Assembly: GCF_000826185.2 (NCBI RefSeq)
Contig: NZ_LN648875.1
Coordinates: forward strand, 62,001-126,000
Direction: 5' to 3'
Source of the DNA: Microbacterium gorillae
GTDB taxonomy: Bacteria; Actinomycetota; Actinomycetes; Actinomycetales; Microbacteriaceae
DNA length: 64,000 bases
The position numbers and the translations under genes are program-made. Of the stretch, positions 25,921 through 36,316 are shown in pieces. Each line of letters begins with the position of its first letter. Within the stretch, counting starts at the first letter, position 1. Below the pieces are notes generated by a model. The model saw nothing but the letters and a program-made list of their open reading frames with translations. It was not told the origin of the DNA and made no database searches.

Positions 25921-27398
25921 CCACGCACGTGCAGTACCTCGACGGCACCGTCAAGTTCACCCGCGCCGAAGTCGGCGGCAAGGCGTACAGCATCAACGAG
26001 ATGCGGCGCCTGGGAATGCCCGTCCCGCCGGCGTTCGTTCTCCCGACGGCCGAGTGCGCGGTCTACCGGGAGGCGGGAGACCGCATTTCCGAGGACGCGT
26101 GGGATCAGATCACGGGGGCGATCGCAGGGCTCGAGGCGGCCACCGGACGGACGTTCGGCGCTGGCCCCTCGCCGCTGCTCCTGTCGGTGCGGTCCGGAGC
26201 AGCCGAGAGCATGCCGGGCATGATGGACACGGTCCTGAACCTCGGTCTGAACGAAGAGCTGGTCGACGCACTCGCCAGCGGATCGGGCGACGAGGAGTGG
26301 GCGCAGGACACCTGGCACCGCTTCGTCGAAAGCTACGCCATCATCGTGGCGGGCGACGCGACGGCCCGTCCTCCACAGGATCCGTGGGAGCAGCTTCGCG
26401 CCGCGATCGGAGCGGTGTTCCTCTCGTGGGAGAGCCCGCGCGCGGTCGCCTACCGCAGTCGACACGGACTGGACGGCCTGAGCGGAACCGCCGTCACCGT
26501 GCAGGCGATGGTCTTCGGAAACCGGGACTCGGAATCCGGTACCGGCGTGCTGTTCAGCAGGAACCCCTCCACGGGCGAGGCCCAGATGACCGGCGACTGG
26601 CTCGCCCGCGCGCAAGGCGAGGAAGTGGTGTCCGGGAGCCGGACGCCGGAGACTCTGGACTCCTTCGCCACGAGCCACCCCGAGCTTCATCGGGAGCTCG
26701 AGCGGATCGCCGCACTGGTGGAGCACGAGCTGCACGACATGGCCGACATCGAGTTCACCGTCGAGAGCGGTCGCCTGTACGTGTTGCAGAGCCGGGTGGG
26801 CAAGCGCTCCCCCACCGCTGCCGTTCACATCGCCGTGGATCTCGTGCGCGAAGGTGTGATCGACCAGGACGAGGCCGTCCGTCGGCTGTCGGATGAGCAC
26901 GTCGCCCGGCTCGCCGAGACGAACTCGGCGGATACCTCAGCACCAGTACTCGCCCGCGGTGCGGGAATCGGCACGGGGGTCGCGTCAGGCGTCGCGGTCA
27001 CCGACGTGGACGAAGCGGAAGATCGAGCCATGGCGGGCGAAGACGTCGTGCTGGTACGCGGCATGACGGCTCCCGACGACGTTCCCGCGATGTTCGAGTC
27101 GGTCGCCGTCGTCACCGAGACCGGGGGGCCGACCTCTCACGCTGCGCTCGTGTGCCGCGAGATCGGCCTGCCCTGTGTCGTGGGCTGCGGAGCGGGCACC
27201 ATCGCGGCACTCGTCGGGAAGCAGATCACCGTCGACGGCACGTCGGGGCTGATCTACGAAGGCGCAGCCGATATCGGGACTGTGTCCGCGGATGCTCACC
27301 TCGCCGAATTCCTCGCCTACGTCGACTGGCCGCTGCCCGAAGGGCACACGCTCGCGCCGCTGGCTCATCTGGTGACGACAAGGGAGGTGGGACGGTGA
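25917..27398 (+). CDS. PPDK-type ATP-grasp plus phosphohistidine protein, no PEP domain
   Basis: A 493-residue truncated dikinase. The N-terminus (GGKAYSINEMRRLGMPVPPAF; VRSGAAESMPGMMDTVLNLG) is the ATP-grasp of pyruvate phosphate dikinase, with FVESYAI, GVLFSRNPSTG and EFTVESGRLYVLQSR completing nucleotide binding. A mobile domain follows (TETGGPTSHAALVCREIGLPC; His ~408), then a short tail. The C-terminal PEP/pyruvate TIM barrel of PPDK is absent. It can thus be predicted to charge a histidine with phosphate from ATP but not to make PEP. The likely acceptor is reached through the 585-residue phosphohistidine protein. It is coupled on both sides (ATGA, GTGA) within the P450 operon. Confidence 0.85.
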   Translation: MTTHVQYLDGTVKFTRAEVGGKAYSINEMRRLGMPVPPAFVLPTAECAVYREAGDRISEDAWDQITGAIAGLEAATGRTFGAGPSPLLLSVRSGAAESMPGMMDTVLNLGLNEELVDALASGSGDEEWAQDTWHRFVESYAIIVAGDATARPPQDPWEQLRAAIGAVFLSWESPRAVAYRSRHGLDGLSGTAVTVQAMVFGNRDSESGTGVLFSRNPSTGEAQMTGDWLARAQGEEVVSGSRTPETLDSFATSHPELHRELERIAALVEHELHDMADIEFTVESGRLYVLQSRVGKRSPTAAVHIAVDLVREGVIDQDEAVRRLSDEHVARLAETNSADTSAPVLARGAGIGTGVASGVAVTDVDEAEDRAMAGEDVVLVRGMTAPDDVPAMFESVAVVTETGGPTSHAALVCREIGLPCVVGCGAGTIAALVGKQITVDGTSGLIYEGAADIGTVSADAHLAEFLAYVDWPLPEGHTLAPLAHLVTTREVGR

Positions 27399-28123
27399 CG
27401 ATACCGCCCGAAGAGGGAACGCGCGCCTACGCGGAGCGAGTGCTCGTGGAGAGCGGGCTGCTGGAGCAGGGGGGACCGCTCCACAAGCGACCCAACCGGC
27501 GAGGAGAAGCGACCCGCGACCGCATCATCCAGGCTGCAGTCGAATGCTTCACCGAGTACGGCTACACGAAGACCCGCGTGTCCGACATCACTCATCGTGC
27601 CGGTACAGCGCAAGGCAACTTCTATCGGCATTTCACCTCGTTGGACGACGTGTTCCTCGCCGCGCTCGCACCGGCCCTCGAGGACCTGGCCTCGCCGTCC
27701 AGTCGACAGGACCGCCGCCACGGCGAGCTGGAGAGCCTGATCGACGCGAGCACCGCCTACCTCACGGCGTACTCGCGGCATCGTCACATGCTCCGTCTGC
27801 TCCGTGAGGCGGCGGCCGTGGGAAGCAACGACGGATTCCGGACGCTGTGGCTGCGCGTGCGTCAGGACTACGTGGATCGGACCCTGCGGTGGCTGGAGCG
27901 GTTGGAGCAGCGCGGCGTGCTTTCACCGGGTGAAGACAAGCCGATGCTGGCGGAGGTGCTGGGCTGCATGACCGAGCAGGTCGCGTACGTGCACGTCGGC
28001 ATGGTCCCGACGGCGCCGCGTCGCGAAGAGCTCGAGCGCCTGGGCGTCGCACTGGGAACGGCATGGTTCCGCACCGTGCCACGGCGCCGTACCGCCGATC
28101 AGGAGGAGGAGATCGGTTCATGA
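27395..28123 (+). CDS. TetR-family transcriptional regulator
   Basis: A 242-residue TetR protein with a ~35-residue N-terminal extension before the DNA-binding domain (ATRDRIIQAAVECFTEYGYT, VSDITHRAGTAQGNFYRHF). The C-terminal domain ends in a basic, acidic-tailed stretch. The GTG start overlaps the dikinase stop and its own stop overlaps the reductase ATG. A regulator placed inside an operon usually controls that operon, so it is a good candidate for the GTGA-N8-TCAC sites. The ligand may be the phenolic substrate or an acyl-CoA; unknown. Confidence 0.87.
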   Translation: MTIPPEEGTRAYAERVLVESGLLEQGGPLHKRPNRRGEATRDRIIQAAVECFTEYGYTKTRVSDITHRAGTAQGNFYRHFTSLDDVFLAALAPALEDLASPSSRQDRRHGELESLIDASTAYLTAYSRHRHMLRLLREAAAVGSNDGFRTLWLRVRQDYVDRTLRWLERLEQRGVLSPGEDKPMLAEVLGCMTEQVAYVHVGMVPTAPRREELERLGVALGTAWFRTVPRRRTADQEEEIGS

Positions 28124-29166
28124 ACGCGACCGCGAGCAGCACCATCAGGCGGACCCGCCAGCTCGGCGCGGAGCTCCGCGTCGCGAAGGTCGTGCGAGAG
28201 ACGGACGACACCGTTTCGCTGTGCTTCGATGTGCCCCGGGAACTGGCCGACGAGTTCGCCTATAAGGCGGGGCAGTTCATCACCATCCGGGTTCCCGCCG
28301 GCGACACGGGTTACGCCCGTTCCTATTCGCTCTCGAGCGCGCCCGGGATCGATGACCTTCTGACGATCACGATCAAGCGCGCGGCGGGGGGCCGCGCCTC
28401 CGGTTGGCTTGTCGAGAATGCGCAGATCGGAATGACCTTCCGGGTGCTGCCCCCTTCGGGCGTGTTCACCGTGAGCGACGACGCGCGCGACCTTCTGCTC
28501 ATCGCAGCGGGGAGCGGCGTCACGCCTGTCTTCTCAATCCTCAAGTCTGCGCTGCAGTCCGGAAGTGGGCGCGTGACAGTCGTGACCAGCCACCGCACCC
28601 CCGCGGACGCCATCTTCCTGACGGAGCTCTCCGAGCTCCAGGCCGCGCATCCGGGACGGCTGACGGTGATCAGCCGGTACACCGCGACCGACGGACGTCT
28701 GACCGCCGAGCAACTCGCGCTGCTCACCGAGGGCATCAACTGGCAGGACGCTTTCATCTGCGGACCTGAGAAGTTCATGTCCGCCGCCCGGATCGCGCTG
28801 CGTGCAGATCCGAGCAGACGGGTCCATCTCGAGGAGTTCACGAGCCTCGAGGGCGACCCCTTCGAATTGGAAGAGGTTGTGACCGATTCGGCGACCGCCA
28901 TGCCAGCGCAAGTCCACCTGGACGGACAGACTCATGACATCGACTGGCCGCCGGAGTCCACGCTGGTCGATGTGCTCCTCAGCCGCGGTGTTCGCGTGCC
29001 CTATTCCTGCCGTGAGGGAGACTGCGGCTCGTGTATCTCCAAGCTCACCCAAGGTCGCGTGGAGATGGCCTGCACAGACGCCCTTGAGGAAGAGGACATC
29101 GAGGACGGATACATCCTGGCGTGCCAGGCGCGCCCCCTCGGAGGACCACTCCGCGTCGACTTCTGA
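28120..29166 (+). CDS. Fused FAD/NAD(P)H reductase with 2Fe-2S domain
   Basis: A 348-residue electron-transfer protein. An FNR-type FAD domain (YARSYSLSSAPG) and NAD(P)H domain (LLIAAGSGVTPVFSIL, FICGPEKFM) are followed by a C-terminal plant-type ferredoxin, CREGDCGSC with Cys 297, 302 and 305, and CQA with Cys 335. This order is that of PaaE / KshB / Hmp-like oxygenase reductases. It is the last gene of the coupled P450 operon, so it most likely supplies electrons to the P450; service to another oxygenase cannot be excluded. No separate ferredoxin gene is present here. Confidence 0.9.
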   Translation: MNATASSTIRRTRQLGAELRVAKVVRETDDTVSLCFDVPRELADEFAYKAGQFITIRVPAGDTGYARSYSLSSAPGIDDLLTITIKRAAGGRASGWLVENAQIGMTFRVLPPSGVFTVSDDARDLLLIAAGSGVTPVFSILKSALQSGSGRVTVVTSHRTPADAIFLTELSELQAAHPGRLTVISRYTATDGRLTAEQLALLTEGINWQDAFICGPEKFMSAARIALRADPSRRVHLEEFTSLEGDPFELEEVVTDSATAMPAQVHLDGQTHDIDWPPESTLVDVLLSRGVRVPYSCREGDCGSCISKLTQGRVEMACTDALEEEDIEDGYILACQARPLGGPLRVDF

Positions 29167-29196
29167 CCGGTCAGGCTGCGGAGATTCACGTACCGC

Positions 29197-29664
29197 TCAG
29201 AGGCCACGCAGAGTCAGGGGGGCCATCTGGGCGCCGGCATCGTAGCTGTTGAACAGCTCCGCCCCGTCCTCCGTGAGCGAGACGGCATAGACGTCAGGCT
29301 CGTCGCCAGAGGCCGCGAGGTGGGCGATCGTCGTTCGCGGCATCTCATGGTCCCCTGCCCAGGGATACTCGATTGAAAGCAGTCCCTCTCCGCCCTCGAC
29401 GACGACGAGCGGTCGGTCCAAGACGACCATGAGCAGGCCGCCGTGGCCGCTCAGGGTGACCGTTCCCATCGCGGACACGCGAATTCCGGAGTCTCCGCTG
29501 TGGGTACTTCCCGGCCACAGGAACGTCTCGTTCTGTCGGACTGCGCCGCCCGCAGCTTCGATGGCCCCATCGGGAAGCGCCTCGACGTAGCGACGAAAGC
29601 TCGACTTCACGGGCCAGTCGATCCACAGGCTGGTCACTGCTGAAGCCTCTCGTTCATCGTTCAT
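29197..29664 (-). CDS. Stand-alone HtaA-like domain protein
   Basis: A 155-residue protein. WIDWPVKSSFRRYVE near the N-terminus, followed by an A-x-G-G-A turn, F-x-W-P, then GTVTLSGHGGLLMVVLDRP, is the HtaA domain pattern. In corynebacterial cell-surface heme-uptake proteins this domain binds heme through Tyr and His, and both are retained (Tyr in RRYVE, His in SGHGG). There is no signal peptide or anchor, so this protein should be cytoplasmic, which is unusual for the family. Convergent with the P450 operon. Role unknown. Confidence 0.65.
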   Translation of the reverse strand: MNDEREASAVTSLWIDWPVKSSFRRYVEALPDGAIEAAGGAVRQNETFLWPGSTHSGDSGIRVSAMGTVTLSGHGGLLMVVLDRPLVVVEGGEGLLSIEYPWAGDHEMPRTTIAHLAASGDEPDVYAVSLTEDGAELFNSYDAGAQMAPLTLRGL

Positions 29665-29755
29665 CGTCTACCAGTCCCACGTTCCGACAAGCCGCCGTCA
29701 GCCGCCTCATCGGTGCCGTCCTCCCGAGCGGGGAGCCGAACCCGGACCTTTCATC

Positions 29756-29769
29756 GCCCCTTTCGGGGC
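29756..29769 (-). terminator. Possible terminator of nrdHIEF
   Basis: GCCCC-TTTC-GGGGC, a short 5-bp GC stem 14 bp past the nrdF stop, read on the minus strand as a GAAA tetraloop. Weak but correctly placed. Confidence 0.4.
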
Positions 29770-29783
29770 TCGTCAAGGAGCTT

Positions 29784-32943
<3,160 letters not shown>

Positions 32944-32962
<19 letters not shown>

Positions 32963-33390
32963 CGTTCCAATCCGTCGCTCACGCGATCGATGTCATCCGG
33001 CGTGCCGAAGAGTTCCACCCGGTACAAGTGCGGCACGTTGCACTTGCGGGCGATGACGTCACCGGCGAGACAGAACGCCTCGCCGAAGTTCGTGTTCCCC
33101 GCGGCGATCACGCCGCGGATCAGGGACCGGTTGTGCTCGTCATTGAGGAACCGGATGACCTGCTTGGGTACCGCACCGTGCCCGTCCCCGCCGCCGTAGG
33201 TGGGGGTGACGAGCACGTACGGCTCGTCCACGACGAGCGCCTGCTCTCTTGGGAAGAGCGGGATGCGCTCCGCCCGCAGGCCCAGCTTCGCCACGAAGCG
33301 CTCCGTGTTACCGGAGACGCTGGAGAAGTAGACCAGGAGCGGAGCGTCCGTCGCAGTGCGTCGGACCTCTGCGAACGCCAGGGCCGACAT
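32944..33390 (-). CDS. nrdI: NrdI flavodoxin-like protein
   Basis: A 148-residue NrdI. It supplies an oxidant to assemble the Mn(III)2-Tyr cofactor in NrdF. FMN-binding loops are visible as [28 protein letters not shown] and [15 protein letters not shown]. Second gene of the operon; 9 bp after nrdH and overlapping nrdE. The first ~15 residues ([15 protein letters not shown]) are a short extension relative to many NrdI proteins. Confidence 0.95.
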
Positions 33391-33399
33391 GAGGGGCTC

Positions 33400-33633
33400 T
33401 CAGGCGAGACGCGAGGCGAGCTCGTCGATCTTGTCGGGACGGAAGCCCGACCAGTGGTCGCCATCGGTGATGACGACGGGAGCCTGCATGTAGCCGAGGG
33501 CCTTCACCTGCTCGAGAGCGGTGGGGTCCTGCGTGAGGTCGAGAACCTCGTATTCGATGCCCTTGGAGTCGAGCGCGCGATACGTCGCGTTGCACTGGAC
33601 GCAGGAGGGCTTGGTGTAGACCGTGACCGACAT
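33400..33633 (-). CDS. nrdH: Glutaredoxin-like electron donor NrdH
   Basis: A 77-residue NrdH redoxin. The active site is KPSCVQCNATYRALD (C-V-Q-C) and the family ending is WSGFRPDKIDELASR. It is reduced by thioredoxin reductase and donates electrons to NrdE. First gene of nrdHIEF; the ATG at 33633 was chosen because upstream in-frame sequence lacks conserved protein. The 488-bp region upstream holds the promoter, a possible NrdR box and DnaA-box-like sites. Confidence 0.95.
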   Translation of the reverse strand: MSVTVYTKPSCVQCNATYRALDSKGIEYEVLDLTQDPTALEQVKALGYMQAPVVITDGDHWSGFRPDKIDELASRLA

Positions 33634-33694
33634 GTTGATCGTCTTTCCCCTCTGATGATCTTGTGATTCCGGCAGCACCGCCGCCGGAGCTCCA

Positions 33695-33711
33695 ATACTA
33701 CATATGGGTGT
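33695..33711 (-). promoter_or_regulatory. Possible NrdR box
   Basis: On the minus strand ACACCCATATGTAGTAT approximates the NrdR consensus ACACWATATATWGTGT, with the left half better than the right. It lies 62 bp upstream of nrdH, a plausible operator position. NrdR sites normally come in pairs; a second good one at the expected spacing is not obvious. Confidence 0.35.
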
Positions 33712-33756
33712 CGACATTGGGAGTGACCACAAGAGGTAGTAGTTACATTCGTGTAG

Positions 33757-33933
33757 TTATCCACCTGTCTCCACAGGGTTAAACACAGCTTGTCCACCGT
33801 TTCTTCCACAGGTTCGGCGGTCGACGCGCTGGGGTTAACCCGCGTTTTCTCAGGCGTGTCGGAAGCCCCGGCCGGATTCGTCCACAGCTCGGACGCTACG
33901 CTGGGCCTCCGACACCGGAATCGTTGTGGACAG
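33757..33933. promoter_or_regulatory. Cluster of DnaA-box-like sites
   Basis: Six 9-mers close to actinobacterial TTGTCCACA / TTATCCACA: TTATCCACC 33757, GTCTCCACA 33767, TTGTCCACC 33790, TCTTCCACA 33802, TCGTCCACA 33878, and CTGTCCACA on the minus strand at 33925-33933. Five share one orientation. No dnaA or dnaN is nearby, so DnaA control of nrdHIEF is more likely than an origin. Confidence 0.5.
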
Positions 33934-34121
33934 GACCCGTCGGCGTGTCGCGGCGTGTCGCGGCGAACCCGCACCGCCGTCCGGTCCGCGGGTTCCGAAC
34001 ACAGCGTGAAATCTGTCCGAACGCCACCCCCGCGAACCCGCTGCGATCCGCACCAGGACACGCTTCGGGGGCCGACCGCGCCGGGTGTTTTCACACGCTC
34101 GCAGGCCTAAGATGGAACCTC

Positions 34122-35345
34122 GTGGCCGGATACAAGGAACTGCTGCGAACGTCGGGCGTCGCGCGCATCATCATCGCTCAGCTGGTGGCTCGTTTCCCCA
34201 ATGGGATGACGAGCCTCGCGATTCTCATGCACGTTGAGCAGATGACCGGTTCCTACGGACAGGCGGGCCTCGTACTGGCGGCCACCTCGATCGGTCAGGC
34301 CATCTCCGGACCGGTCACGAGCCGATGGATGGGTCGGTGGGGCATCCGTCCCGTCCTGACCCTCACCACGCTCATCTGCGCGGCCGCCATCGCGGGCATC
34401 GCCCTGGGGCCCAGCGTGCTCGGTCTCTACATGGCGCTCGGCGCGATCGCGGGCCTGTCCTCCCCGCCGGTTCAGTCGGCCGTACGCACCATCTACCCGA
34501 AGATGGTCAACTCGACCAAGCTCACGCCGCTGTTCTCCCTGGACGCCTCGCTCCAGGAGATCATCTGGATCGTCGCGCCGGTGCTCATCACCCTGGTCGC
34601 CACGAGCATCTCGACGGTCGTCGGCCTGCTGCTGATCGTCGCGATCCTGCTCGGCGGCGGAGCCTTCTTCATCCTGCTGCCCGAGGTCGGCCGGGTGCGC
34701 ATCCCGCGCAGCCGCCGCGCGTTCGGCAAGGTGCTGGCCCGGCCGGCGGTGCTGCTGGCGACGGTCGTCGGGTTCCTGCTGGTCGGCGCCTGCGCCGCCG
34801 TCGAGACCGGCGTCATCGCCACCTTCGGCCACGGCGGCCTCGAGGCCGGACTCGTGCTCGCGGTCTTCTCGGTGGGATCGCTCGCCGGCGGCCTGGTGTC
34901 CGGATCCATCCCGATCGGTCCGTGGGCGATGGCGCGTCGCCTCATCATCGTGACGGTCGGACTCGCCGTCACGCCGTTCCTCGTCAACGCCCTGTGGGGC
35001 GGACAGGCGATCGCGATCGGCACCGCCCTCACGATCGCCGGCATCGGCGTCGCCCCGGCCCTCGCGGTGCTCTTCGCGATGACCACCGCGAGCGTGAAGT
35101 TCTCCGACACCGCCGAGGCGTTCGGCTGGGTCGGCACCGGCCAGCTCATCGGATCGGCCGCAGGCTCCGCCGTCGCCGGTTTCCTCATCGACGGCATCGG
35201 GCCGCAAGGCGCGTACATCGCGGCGGCCTCGTTCGCCGCCGTCGGCGCGATCGTGTCGATCGTGTTCGTCCGGGGATTCCCGGACCTGCGCTACCGCGAC
35301 CCCTCCCCTCTGCCGGACACCGGCGTCATCCAGACGGTCCTCTGA
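34122..35345 (+). CDS. MFS transporter
   Basis: A ~407-residue membrane protein with about 12 hydrophobic segments. The loop 2-3 motif is GPVTSRWMGRWGIRPV, and LYMALGAIAGLSSPPVQSAVRTIYP marks the helix 4-5 region. GTG at 34122 gives VAGYKELLRTSGVARI, a natural cytoplasmic N-terminus; earlier in-frame codons lie in the regulatory region. It is convergent with the cupin gene (3-bp gap) and divergent from nrdH. Substrate unknown; similar to actinobacterial drug/solute efflux carriers. Confidence 0.85.
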   Translation: MAGYKELLRTSGVARIIIAQLVARFPNGMTSLAILMHVEQMTGSYGQAGLVLAATSIGQAISGPVTSRWMGRWGIRPVLTLTTLICAAAIAGIALGPSVLGLYMALGAIAGLSSPPVQSAVRTIYPKMVNSTKLTPLFSLDASLQEIIWIVAPVLITLVATSISTVVGLLLIVAILLGGGAFFILLPEVGRVRIPRSRRAFGKVLARPAVLLATVVGFLLVGACAAVETGVIATFGHGGLEAGLVLAVFSVGSLAGGLVSGSIPIGPWAMARRLIIVTVGLAVTPFLVNALWGGQAIAIGTALTIAGIGVAPALAVLFAMTTASVKFSDTAEAFGWVGTGQLIGSAAGSAVAGFLIDGIGPQGAYIAAASFAAVGAIVSIVFVRGFPDLRYRDPSPLPDTGVIQTVL

Positions 35346-35348
35346 GGC

Positions 35349-35711
35349 TCAGTCGAGTTCGCGCACGCGCGAGGTGAGCTCGCCGCCCGCATCTCCGGTG
35401 TTCACGGTGCCGGCCAGCTCGATCAGGATCGCCTCGACCGCCTCCGCCGCGACCGGTCGATGCTCGACGCCCCGCGGCACGACGTAGACGTCCTGCGGAC
35501 CGAGGTGGACCTCGCCGTCGCGCAGCTGGATGACCAGGTGTCCTCGGATGATGAGGAACAGCTCGTCAGAGTCCGCATGGGAGTGCCAGACGAACTCGCC
35601 GTGCAGCTTGACCACCTTCACGTCGTGGTCGTTCACGGTCGCGAGCCGATGCGGTTGCCAGGCCTCGGTGATCGTCTGCAACGCCGTGCTGAGATTGCGA
35701 ACATCCGTCAT
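35349..35711 (-). CDS. Cupin-domain protein
   Basis: A 120-residue single-domain cupin. GEFVWHSHADSDELFLIIRGHLVIQL contains the first metal-binding motif (H-x-H-x4-E), and PQDVYVVPRGVEHRPVA the second (G/R-x-x-H). A metal site is therefore likely. ATG at 35711 gives MTDVRNLS. Small cupins of this type act as isomerases, dioxygenases or sensors; nothing here narrows it. Confidence 0.8.
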   Translation of the reverse strand: MTDVRNLSTALQTITEAWQPHRLATVNDHDVKVVKLHGEFVWHSHADSDELFLIIRGHLVIQLRDGEVHLGPQDVYVVPRGVEHRPVAAEAVEAILIELAGTVNTGDAGGELTSRVRELD

Positions 35712-35751
35712 GCGGCGAGCATAGGCCGCACGCGCGCCACCGGGAGAGGTG

Positions 35752-36228
35752 TCATCCCGCGAGCGCATGCAGCGCGAGCGGGTACCAGTGCTTCCGCGCG
35801 AGCGGCGAGCGCGCGTCATCGACCGCCACCCACTCTCCGCCGATGATCGGGGCGTCCGCCGCACGCCAGACCCCGAAGTGCGCGTACGGTGTGGGCCACG
35901 GATAGTCCGGGGTCCCGACCGCGACTTCATTGCGCACGACCCCGAGGAAGCGGACCATGCCTCGCGGGCCGAGGACCTCGTCTGCGAGAGCGCGGATCGT
36001 CCGCTCGCCGCGGGCGTCCTCCCCGGGGACGGCGCGGGTCGGGAGATCGAGGCTTGCGGTGTCTTCCCGCGGCACGCAGAACGCCGAACGGTCCCGGAGG
36101 ATCAGCAACCGCACCAGGCACATCGGGTCGGGCGGAGACGGGAGCACCAGGACGTCCGCCCGCCCGCCGTTCGGCAGCCAGGGTGCCGGCGCGACGGTCG
36201 CGATCGACTGCGCACCCCCGGTCACCAT
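35752..36228 (-). CDS. Nudix-like hypothetical protein
   Basis: A 158-residue protein. Strand-rich N-terminus (LVRLLILRDRSAFCVPRE) is followed by GEDARGERTIRALADEVLG, which resembles a degenerate Nudix box: the R-x2-x-E-x pattern is relaxed and the usual E-E-x-G ending is DEVLG. FLGVVRNEV and HFGVWRA fit later Nudix strands. It may bind a nucleotide-like ligand or be inactive. Cytoplasmic, monocistronic. Confidence 0.5.
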   Translation of the reverse strand: MVTGGAQSIATVAPAPWLPNGGRADVLVLPSPPDPMCLVRLLILRDRSAFCVPREDTASLDLPTRAVPGEDARGERTIRALADEVLGPRGMVRFLGVVRNEVAVGTPDYPWPTPYAHFGVWRAADAPIIGGEWVAVDDARSPLARKHWYPLALHALAG

Positions 36229-36316
36229 GCGGCGAGCCTACGGGAGCAGACGGGTCCGGCACACCGCGACGGCGGCGGACCCGCCCGTCCGAGCCGCGAC
36301 GCGGAACAATGGAGGC

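Larger units (their letters stand above)
33634..34121. other. 488-bp regulatory intergenic region, nrdH / MFS
   Basis: No credible gene. It separates divergent nrdH and the MFS gene. It contains a possible NrdR box (33695-33711), six DnaA-box-like 9-mers (33757-33933) and a short direct repeat of TCGGCGTGTCGC at about 33940-33963. It is less G/C-rich than the coding DNA between about 33690 and 33840. Confidence 0.6.

Noticed and set aside
33738..33754. Second NrdR box
   Set aside because: The match is poor and the 43-bp offset from the first candidate does not fit the usual pairing.
33634..34121. Chromosomal origin (oriC)
   Set aside because: DnaA-like boxes are present, but there is no dnaA, dnaN or rpmH beside it, no clear A/T-rich unwinding element, and fewer boxes than an actinobacterial oriC.
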